NCBI GenBank assembly: GCA_947469885.1
Contig: CANIQT010000033.1
Location: 1 to 37,252, forward strand
Length of the DNA stretch: 37,252 bases
From: Bacteroidota bacterium
GTDB taxonomy: Bacteria; Bacteroidota; Bacteroidia; 2-12-FULL-35-15
Direction: 5' to 3'
In this document: positions 31,801-37,252 of the stretch, one piece after another
How positions within the stretch are numbered: the first letter of the stretch is position 1
How the letters are laid out: every line of letters begins with the position of its first letter
The notes under the pieces: generated by a model
What the model was told of the DNA's origin: nothing
What the model saw: the letters and a program-made list of their open reading frames with translations, nothing else
The model's database searches: none
Made by a program: the position numbers and the translations under genes

Positions 31801-32076
31801 TTAATGAAAAAACGTAACTATTCTGAGGCGATTCCGGTTTTCACGAAATCAATCACATTAAATCCTCAGTTTGAATTGGGATATTTTAATCTTGGTTTGG
31901 CTTATTTTAAACAAAAACAATTTCCGGAAGCTCTCGAAAATTTTATAGCTGCCTCCCAAATTGACCCGACAGATGCTGAATGTTTTAATTTTATTGGTAA
32001 AATATATGAAATTATTGGAAACCCTACCAAAGCAAAGGAGTATTTTGATAAAGAAGCAATGCTAAAAAAGAAATAG
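28891..32076 (+). CDS. Fusion: acyltransferase-3 + TMTC-like glycosyltransferase + TPR
   Basis: 1061 residues in one uninterrupted frame. Residues 1-385 are an OafA/YrhL-type acyltransferase-3 membrane domain (NLDGLRFLAFFAVFINHVM with His25, FFFVLSGFLITYLL, NFYFRRVLRIFPIYYL, VLWSVSIEEQFYLFWP). After a linker (385-410) comes a second membrane domain (about 413-790) resembling eukaryotic TMTC O-mannosyltransferases: YAYDDAGAI (acidic pair typical of GT-C enzymes), GPIYRPTSL, HPIHTEVVDNIKSRDEI, LLSKESGIVF, FPHPLSCDYSW, MADRFMYVPSIGFCLL. Residues about 845-1061 hold four to five TPRs (NAYNDKGYILMKKRNYSEAI; LGYFNLGLAYFKQKQFPEAL). This suggests a membrane enzyme that both transfers sugar and acylates a glycan or glycoprotein; the substrate is unknown. 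Own -7 box. Confidence 0.88.
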   Translation: MKQQNSTNMFFPNLDGLRFLAFFAVFINHVMVCLGYNNSNKNFTLVKDTFLLNGDVGVSFFFVLSGFLITYLLLKEKDTNGKINIKNFYFRRVLRIFPIYYLVVIIGLFVIPLAKHYVPTGFPVLISTSLLNKWYYLTFTGNIDYLVNGVSNAVVGVLWSVSIEEQFYLFWPLLIAFIPNKYLFRTFIVIILSSIAYRYFFANGNYMKIHFHFFSCITYLAMGAIVALMATKEKIINGIKEIPKYAIILIYLTGIVAIPFRLYASKLGIHYVLVSSFVPLFFSCFFGFVIMEQNFSKNSFYKMEKFKRFSYLGKYTYGMYCYHIIVFFIVLFCLHLFGFNITGINKFVFISIVILSFIGTVYVSKWSYKYFEIKFLNMKEKFSVYKEQRLSPKPITVKPISDSTQIPVDSSSKMLISNLGFIIFILAFILYAQSIKYDYAYDDAGAIKDNFVTKQGIKGIPTILKTDYWYGNNYSGPIYRPTSLIMFAIEWQLSPNNPHLNHFINVLLFSLSCWLLFILLCRLFREHKHRILLPFIFCLLYLAHPIHTEVVDNIKSRDEILTLLFGVLSTLFILNFILKESKLGLALGSIFFFLCLLSKESGIVFLILIPLIIYVFTDVKIKKQIPVFLFFASSVILYFAIRHEIFKNVPGPRLNAINNTLYAAPDFISRQATAFYILLKYLWLLIFPHPLSCDYSWAYIKIQSVVSPVALFSILLFFGVTIFSLFKIRKKNIFAFSLLFFLIAFAPVSNIFMLMGSTMADRFMYVPSIGFCLLITLLILKFIKPPKNIQKVSYAMFGFFRINSRYLLVTALLFIPYTVKTIVRSRSWENNTTLFSTDVKSINNSAFLHYFWGLDLYLASLKEKDTDKKSILTDNAIVELTSAINIWYDLREAHNILGKCYKEKKDYLNAIKHFEYATESKWYPKKPLMFYSLASCYLKLNRLDSASAIFDSVIKYDPNYANAYNDKGYILMKKRNYSEAIPVFTKSITLNPQFELGYFNLGLAYFKQKQFPEALENFIAASQIDPTDAECFNFIGKIYEIIGNPTKAKEYFDKEAMLKKK

Positions 32077-32162
32077 TAAAAATTTCCAATCCCCTTTCCC
32101 TTTTCGTTATACGTAAAGTCCGTTTTGTCTAATGCAACTATTGATTCATGCAAAACTTGCTT

Positions 32163-32469
32163 CGTTTCCGAAGAAATGCGACACGTTTCCTTGGAAATGC
32201 AACACGTTTCCTTAGAAATGCAACACGTTTCCTTGGAAATGCGACACATTTCCAAAGGAATGCGACACATTTCCAAAGGAATGCTACACGTTTCCAAAGG
32301 AATGCGACACGTTTCCGAAGGAATGCGACACATTTCCAAAGGAATGCGACACGTTTCCAAAGGAATGCGACACGTTTCCGAAGGAATGCGACACGTTTCC
32401 GAAGGAATGCGACACATTTCCGAAGGAATGCGACACATTTCCAAAGGAATGCTACACGTTTCAATGGAA
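32163..32469. repeat. 21-bp tandem repeat array 4 (about 15 copies)
   Basis: Fourteen full units after a partial first one, every 21 bp from 32176. Constant part ATGCGACACGTTTCC with R at a few sites (CGACA/CAACA/CTACA; CGTTT/CATTT); variable six-base tail GAAGGA, AAAGGA, TTGGAA or TTAGAA. The core is palindromic: GGAAATG...CATTTCC in some units, and TTTCC-N3-GGAA across unit borders. First and last units are the most diverged, as expected for arrays growing from within. It begins 87 bases beyond the stop of the fusion gene. Confidence 0.93.
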
Positions 32470-32479
32470 ATCAAGCAAG

Positions 32480-32794
32480 GTTCACATGAAACACGACAAG
32501 GTTCATGTGAAACAGAACAAGGTTCAGGTGAAACAGAACAGTTTTCAGGTGAAACAGAACAAGGTTCACATGAAACAGAGCAAGGTTCAGGTGAAACAGA
32601 ACAAGGTTCACATGAAACAGAACAAGGTTCACATGAAACAGAGCAAGTTTCAGGTGAAACAGAGCAAGGTTCACATGAAACAGAACAAGGTTCACATGAA
32701 ACAGAACAAGGTTCACATGAAACAGAGCAAGGTTCAGGTGAAACAGAACAAGGTTCACATGAAACAGAACGATTTTCACGTGAAACGAAATTAG
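32480..32794. repeat. 21-bp tandem repeat array 5 (about 15 copies), TTCA-NN-TGAA core
   Basis: Fourteen units plus a degenerate last one, every 21 bp from 32480, starting 10 bases after array 4 but with unrelated sequence. Constant: TTCA-NN-TGAAACAGARCAAG; the two-base centre is CA, GG, TG or CG. The half-sites TTCA and TGAA stay fixed while the centre varies; the last unit has the perfect palindrome TTTCACGTGAAA. A long plus-strand frame crosses arrays 4 and 5 but shows no coding signature. Confidence 0.94.
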
Positions 32795-32801
32795 ATGCAC
32801 A

Positions 32802-32840
32802 AAAAATCCCCCTCTGAATGAACAGAGAGGGATTTTTAGG
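32802..32840 (+). terminator. Rho-independent terminator after arrays 4-5
   Basis: AAAAATCCCCCTCTG and CAGAGAGGGATTTTT form a 15-bp stem with one mismatch and a 6-base loop, with T-run. It would end plus-strand transcripts coming from the fusion gene through both arrays, implying the arrays may be part of a long 3' untranslated region. Confidence 0.85.
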
Positions 32841-32858
32841 GTTAGTACAAAAAAGATA

Positions 32859-32899
32859 AACAAACCTCCAACCCGATTTTATCGGGATGGAGGTTTGTT
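32859..32899 (-). terminator. Rho-independent terminator of the 1019-residue protein gene
   Basis: A 19-bp stem with one mismatch (AACAAACCTCCAACCCGAT paired with 32881-32899), 3-base loop, then TATCTTTTTT on the minus strand. It lies 7 bases after the stop codon at 32907. Confidence 0.9.
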
Positions 32900-32906
32900 A
32901 TTTGGG

Positions 32907-35900
32907 TTAGTTTTTAGTTAATGTTTGAGAGCGGATTAAATGAGCTTCCGCATCTAACAATTTAACAAAATACATTCCGTCATTTAAGAAACTTATGTCG
33001 GTATTCAAAGTAGTGGTTCCATCAAGAACGCTGTGTTTTTCGCTTACCACTAAGTTACCTAATAAATCATATACTTCTACCACAAATTCTGAAGATTTAT
33101 TTGTAGTTACATCTAATGTAAATACAGATGAAGCAGGATTTGGATAAACATTAGAGATGGCGGTATGAACAGACTCTGATCCGTTGTTCATAGCATCAGC
33201 GTTAGCACATCTGGTAATAGCCAATGTTCTAAGAGCACTTGTGCTACCACACGTGTTGGTTGAACTTACTTTTAATGTACCTCCACTAGATTGAACGTTT
33301 CCGGTATTACCAGTAATGTTAACTGTAATAGAAGTATTACCTACACCAGAAAGTACTTGTCCGCTTGCTAAGGTCATAAACGCTGGCAATTGCCAAGTAT
33401 AGGTATAAGCAGGAGCACCAGCAGGAGTTACATCAGTTACACTATAGGTTACTGTTGGTAATCCGCAAGTGTTAGCTGAACCAGCAATGGCACCAGGCTG
33501 AATAGCAGTAACTACTAAGTTAACTGTTCTGGCAGCACCGTTTCCACACGTATCGTGAGCCATACAGGATAAAACACCTGCAGTACCTCCAAGAGTTACA
33601 GTAACTGCAGTTGTACCTTGTCCTGTAGCAATAGCGTTTCCTGCTCCGGTAACACTCCATACATAGGAAGTTGCTCCTGTAACTGAAGCTACAGAAGCTG
33701 AAGTTGAAGCAAGACCACACACGTTAGCAGGTACACCTGTAATAGCCACCGGTGCTGCAGGAACTGCTCCTGTAACCGTTAAGGTAGTTGGTGTTCCAGG
33801 GAAGGAACATGCATTATTTGCTGTTACTTTCACTGTTCCGGTAACGAAAGAAGTGTTGTATTGAGCAACAATAGATGTTGTTCCAGCACCACTTATAACA
33901 GACATACCTGTAGGTAAGGTCCATGTGTAAGCTGCATTTCCACCGTTAACTGCTGCACCAAGAGTAGTGGTAGTTGAATAGGTTACCTGAGTACCAATTA
34001 AACCACAAAGAGATGTAGGTCCGACAATTGCACTAGGTGCAAGAGGGTATTTTGTAACCAATAATGAGGCAACACCCGAACCACAACTGTTGGTTGCTGT
34101 AATGGTAACGTTTCCGTTAACTGTTCCGGCAGCCACACTTACTGTAATAGAAGTAGTGTTTTGACCTGCGGTAATTGTTAATCCGGTAGGCACTGTCCAA
34201 GTATAACTTGTAGCTTCAGGAACTGCAGCTATTGAATAAGTAGTGGTAGCACCGACATTACACAAGACCTGAACACCTGAAATAACCGGAGTTGCCGGAG
34301 CAGCTCCAACTGTAGCAGCTACCGTAAAGGTAGCACCATTACAAGTTGCAAATGAAGGAGTAACTGTATAAGTTACGACACCATGAACAGGGTTACCATT
34401 GTTAGATAACGTGTTATTAATAACAGATCCACAACCTGTAGCACAGTTTGTTAAACCTGTTACTGTTCCAGTAGTTACTGAAGAAGTCCAAGTAAATGTA
34501 CTTCCGGGAATTGTTGAGTTAAGGGCAATGTTAGTCTGACTACCATCACACATAACCAATGAAGTAGCTGAACCAACCGGTGAAGCATTTACCACGATAT
34601 TTTGAGTAGCCGAAGTTTGATTACCCGCAGGGTCGGTTGCTGTCCATGTAATTACTGTTGTTCCAACAGGGTAAGACGGAAGTCCACCTGTAGAAGAAAT
34701 AGAAACAGCACAGTTATCAGCAGCTGTAGGAGTACCTACTACCACTGGTGTACCAAAACACACTGCTACATCGGCAGGAGGAGTAATGGTTGGGAATTGT
34801 GTGTCCTGAACTACTACATCAAAATTACAGTTAACTGTTCCGTTAATGTTTGTTGCAGTAACAATTACGTTAGTAGTACCCACAGGGAAAGAAGTTCCCG
34901 GGTTTTGACTGTATGTAATAGTTGGAGCGGGCAAACTAGAAGAAGATGCTGCAAAAGTAACAGATGAATTAGCACATAAACCTGTAGTGTTGCTGGCAAG
35001 AATGTTTGCAGGACAAGTTACAGATGGTGCACTTACGTTACCAATTGCAAATGTGCTAGGACCGCCTATAGTGGTTACCCCAGTAGCTTGTGTGTTAGTA
35101 GCATTTTGTGCTCCAGTGGTTGTTGCTGCCCAAGTACTTCCATCCAATTTACGAACCACCATAGAAGATGTTACCGGACTACCCACTAAATCGCCTGCTA
35201 CAAAATTAAATGTAGGGCTGTAAGAAGTAAATCCGGAAACACCATTGTTGGTTAAGTTCCATTGTCTGTTTACGTATTGTGTTTGGCTGATACCAGAAGC
35301 AACGGCAGGAGCCGCTACTGAGGTAGAAGCATTGATGCTGGAAGCACCTGAAGGTGTTCCTACAAAAGTTACAGTTACAGGAGCATACGTAGTTGCATCT
35401 CCGATGTCGAACGTTGTAGTTAAGTTAGCTGTTGCAGGAATCATTCTGCGCAAGTTACCGTTTACATATTTTCCGGCACCTGCACCAGCAACTGATGCTG
35501 AAGTACCCAAAATAACATTAAATGCTCCGGTATTGATTTTACCAGAAGTAAATGTAAGAGTACCTTCTACAATGATGTTGCCTGAAAGGTTAATGCCATT
35601 ACTGTTGTTTACTACTAAGTTAAAAAAGGTGGTAGTATTTGTTCCGCCAACCGTTTGAACAGTAGTACCATTAAATTCGGTTACACCAGGGCTTGGATAG
35701 ATAAATCCGTTGGCATCGTTGGTGAAATCACCTTTCATACGAACAGTACCATCGTTTATTACCTGACCGGAATTCTGGATTTTTAGATTACCATCGGTGG
35801 TAACAAAGTAACCTGAACCAACGTTCATTTTCATGTTGTCCACTGTGATGTTCTGAGCAGAAAGCTGCATGGAGCAGCCAAAGCCGACTATCAATGCAAA

Positions 35901-35966
35901 CAGTAAAACCGCAACACGGTTAAACCCTCTGAGGATTGTGCCGTTTGATGTGTTTTGTTTTTTCAT
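32907..35966 (-). CDS. Large HYR/Ig-like T9SS-sorted surface protein
   Basis: 1019 residues. Signal peptide about 1-38 (VAVLLFALIVGFGCSMQLSAQ). Residues about 40-160 form a beta-solenoid-like start (MKMNVGSGYFVTTDGNLKIQNSGQVINDGTVRMKGDF). Two HYR domains lie at about 312-460 (CPANILASNTTG ... FPVGTTNVIVTATN and PTAADNCAVSISS ... YPVGTTVITWTATDPAGN). About five PKD/Ig-like repeats follow, each with a pattern like YTWTVPTGLTITAGQNTTSITV and an N-terminal CG or CN. The end is a T9SS type-A sorting domain (VYPNPASSVFTLDV ... VYDLLGNLVVSEKHS ... GMYFVKLL). It is a long, repetitive adhesin- or matrix-like surface protein. The fibre-like gene upstream is separated by a hairpin. Confidence 0.88.
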   Translation of the reverse strand: MKKQNTSNGTILRGFNRVAVLLFALIVGFGCSMQLSAQNITVDNMKMNVGSGYFVTTDGNLKIQNSGQVINDGTVRMKGDFTNDANGFIYPSPGVTEFNGTTVQTVGGTNTTTFFNLVVNNSNGINLSGNIIVEGTLTFTSGKINTGAFNVILGTSASVAGAGAGKYVNGNLRRMIPATANLTTTFDIGDATTYAPVTVTFVGTPSGASSINASTSVAAPAVASGISQTQYVNRQWNLTNNGVSGFTSYSPTFNFVAGDLVGSPVTSSMVVRKLDGSTWAATTTGAQNATNTQATGVTTIGGPSTFAIGNVSAPSVTCPANILASNTTGLCANSSVTFAASSSSLPAPTITYSQNPGTSFPVGTTNVIVTATNINGTVNCNFDVVVQDTQFPTITPPADVAVCFGTPVVVGTPTAADNCAVSISSTGGLPSYPVGTTVITWTATDPAGNQTSATQNIVVNASPVGSATSLVMCDGSQTNIALNSTIPGSTFTWTSSVTTGTVTGLTNCATGCGSVINNTLSNNGNPVHGVVTYTVTPSFATCNGATFTVAATVGAAPATPVISGVQVLCNVGATTTYSIAAVPEATSYTWTVPTGLTITAGQNTTSITVSVAAGTVNGNVTITATNSCGSGVASLLVTKYPLAPSAIVGPTSLCGLIGTQVTYSTTTTLGAAVNGGNAAYTWTLPTGMSVISGAGTTSIVAQYNTSFVTGTVKVTANNACSFPGTPTTLTVTGAVPAAPVAITGVPANVCGLASTSASVASVTGATSYVWSVTGAGNAIATGQGTTAVTVTLGGTAGVLSCMAHDTCGNGAARTVNLVVTAIQPGAIAGSANTCGLPTVTYSVTDVTPAGAPAYTYTWQLPAFMTLASGQVLSGVGNTSITVNITGNTGNVQSSGGTLKVSSTNTCGSTSALRTLAITRCANADAMNNGSESVHTAISNVYPNPASSVFTLDVTTNKSSEFVVEVYDLLGNLVVSEKHSVLDGTTTLNTDISFLNDGMYFVKLLDAEAHLIRSQTLTKN

Positions 35967-35998
35967 TTAGGTTATTTTTTATATGATTAATAAAATTA

Positions 35999-36028
35999 AG
36001 TTTCCTGCCGAAAAGACGGCAGGAAACT
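35999..36028 (-). terminator. Perfect 12-bp hairpin between the two right-end genes
   Basis: AGTTTCCTGCCG, AAAAGA loop, CGGCAGGAAACT: a perfect stem. On the minus strand it is followed by TTAATTTTATT, a weak T-run. It lies 10 bases beyond the stop of the fibre-like gene and 32 bases upstream of the HYR protein start. No -7 box is visible before the latter, so the hairpin may act as a partial terminator within a shared transcript. Confidence 0.65.
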
Positions 36029-36038
36029 AATTTTAATA

Positions 36039-37252
36039 TTACTGACCTATGATGAAAAACTGATTGTTAAAGTAAACCAAGATATACATACCTCCCGGTA
36101 AAATTGTATTGTCAGGAAGTGAACCTCCGTCAAGACCTTTCACTATGTTCTTAGCTCCTAATGAATTTACATTCAGAGTTGACCCTCCTGCATTAGTGTT
36201 AGATGTTCCTGCTTTTAACACCACTATCATACCATCTGAATAACCAGTAGGTGCGGGTGAAAGGGTAACAATATAATCATCTGTCGCTGTTGCGTCAAGA
36301 CCGTAATTTAATGCGCCAATAGTAGTTGGACCACTAACTAATGTTTTTGAAGCACTATTACCTATCGAAACTGTACCAGTAGAAGAACCGGTGTTTATGT
36401 TGGTGTTCGCATTGTTACTTGCATTGATGTTAGCTACACCGTTTACATTAGTAGTTCCGGTTACTGTGTTAGTACCACCGGAAATAGACACTGAACTTCC
36501 GCTATTACCAATAGTAGTACCGGCAGCACCAGTTGTATTAACTGTAGTTGTACCTGTAACAACAAGACCTGTTAGAGTTCCAACACTTGTTAAGGAAGAA
36601 GCAGTAACAGAAGAGTTAAGGGTTGTACCAGAAAGTGTACCAGCAGGAGCAATAACTGCATTAGTTGTAACCGAAGTTACCAATCCTTTTGCATTTGTTG
36701 TAATTGTTGGTATTGCAGTTGATGAACCTAATGCTCCAGTTGTTGCATTAACAGTTGCTAAAGTTGTAGCATTAGTAATACCATCTGAAGTAACATCACC
36801 AGTTAAGGCAGCATTAATAGAAGCATCTAATATTCTAGCATTTGTTTCAACTAATATGGCAGCGTCTCTGTTAGTTACCTCTGTTGAAATGGCTGATGAT
36901 ATTGCAGAGTTTCTGTTGGTTACTTCAGTGGCAATAGCTGCATCTGTATAAGAATTTGCTACTGCTCCGATTGCTGTGATAGCTGATGCATTGGTTGCAT
37001 CTCCTGTTGATCTTGCAGTTACTTCTGATGCTAAGTTACTTGTTAACGTTGCATCTGCTGTTGAACGCGTTACCGCTTCTGCTGCATCTGCTGTTCCGTT
37101 TGCCGCTAAGTTTGTAGTTAAAGTATTATCTGCTGATATTCTTGCTGCTGACTCGTTTGCATCTGCTGTTGAACGGATAGTTGCTTCTGCTGATACCTGT
37201 GCATCTGTATATGCATTTGCTGATGAGCCTGCTGCTGTGATTGCTGCTGCAT
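36039..37252 (-). CDS. Fibre/stalk-like repeat protein, 5' end outside the window
   Basis: At least 404 residues; the frame is open to the right edge and contains no ATG, so the start lies beyond 37252. The visible N-terminal 190 residues are Ala/Thr/Ser/Asn-rich heptad-like repeats (STADATLTSNLASEVTARSTGDA, IATEVTNRNSAISSAIST) typical of trimeric fibre stalks. A conserved-looking head follows (ALTGDVTSDGITNATTLATVN, AGTLSGTTLNSSVTASSLTSVGTLTGLVVTG), then short beta repeats built on IGNSGSSVSISGG and INTGSSTGTVSIGNS. The C-terminal domain (IVTLSPAPTGYSDGMIVVLKAG ... MYILVYFNNQFFIIGQ) resembles a phage tail-fibre or collar domain. There is no T9SS sorting domain at the C-terminus. Surface fibre versus prophage fibre cannot be decided here. 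Confidence 0.75.
   Translation of the reverse strand, partial: AAAITAAGSSANAYTDAQVSAEATIRSTADANESAARISADNTLTTNLAANGTADAAEAVTRSTADATLTSNLASEVTARSTGDATNASAITAIGAVANSYTDAAIATEVTNRNSAISSAISTEVTNRDAAILVETNARILDASINAALTGDVTSDGITNATTLATVNATTGALGSSTAIPTITTNAKGLVTSVTTNAVIAPAGTLSGTTLNSSVTASSLTSVGTLTGLVVTGTTTVNTTGAAGTTIGNSGSSVSISGGTNTVTGTTNVNGVANINASNNANTNINTGSSTGTVSIGNSASKTLVSGPTTIGALNYGLDATATDDYIVTLSPAPTGYSDGMIVVLKAGTSNTNAGGSTLNVNSLGAKNIVKGLDGGSLPDNTILPGGMYILVYFNNQFFIIGQ

Noticed and set aside
32125..32817. A 230-residue plus-strand frame spanning arrays 4 and 5
   Set aside because: TTG start, no ribosome site seen, stop inside a terminator stem. Unit differences (R/Q/L, V/I, E/K/L, G/E) are all non-synonymous, which does not look like a protein under selection.

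Overview
The window is chromosomal DNA from a Bacteroidota bacterium, probably free-living or environmental. The base composition is AT-rich. Several secreted proteins end in type IX secretion (T9SS) type-A sorting domains, and many genes are preceded by the Bacteroidota -7 promoter box TAnnTTTG. Lineage-typical families include GloVer repeats, DUF4290 beside murA, an Asp-type MurA, and periplasmic TonB-C proteins. No tRNA, rRNA, transposase, integrase or CRISPR array was seen.

Layout. 1-437: left edge with a terminator-like hairpin and a truncated GloVer-repeat secreted protein (-). 570-14547 (+): a two-repeat T9SS surface protein; Amj lipid II flippase; DMP19 protein; MORN-repeat protein; TonB-C protein; pentapeptide-repeat protein; a multi-pass membrane protein; an outer-membrane-like protein; Kdo transferase (waaA); a CotH-kinase T9SS protein; and a P-type cation ATPase. 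14558-26829 (-): a broken VOC gene, an LVIVD-repeat T9SS protein, a membrane protein, an NtrC-type regulator without DNA-binding domain, Ppx/GppA, a Nat-type ABC exporter pair, dnaJ, grpE, a TlpA-like thioredoxin, murA and DUF4290. 26830-28039: a gene-free 1.2 kb stretch dominated by a 19-copy tandem repeat. 28040-32076 (+): an orphan protein and a 1061-residue fusion of acyltransferase-3, TMTC-like glycosyltransferase and TPRs. 32907-37252 (-): a 1019-residue HYR/Ig-like T9SS protein and the C-terminal part of a fibre-like repeat protein that runs off the right edge.

The genes are largely about the cell envelope: peptidoglycan (murA, amj), LPS core (waaA), glycan or acyl modification (the fusion protein), secreted adhesin-like proteins and protein quality control (grpE-dnaJ).

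The most striking feature is non-coding. Five tandem arrays of unrelated sequence share exactly the same 21-bp period (2922-3152, 25915-26138, 27131-27534, 32163-32469, 32480-32794). Most have a near-palindromic core with variable bases elsewhere. Separately, seven minus-strand genes between 17 and 27 kb carry a different kind of short-period (7-10 bp) word repeat just upstream of their start codon, often abutting or containing the -7 box. A hairpin with an identical 9-bp stem occurs at 4210 and 25841. These layers of organised intergenic repeats are the best candidates for something undescribed.
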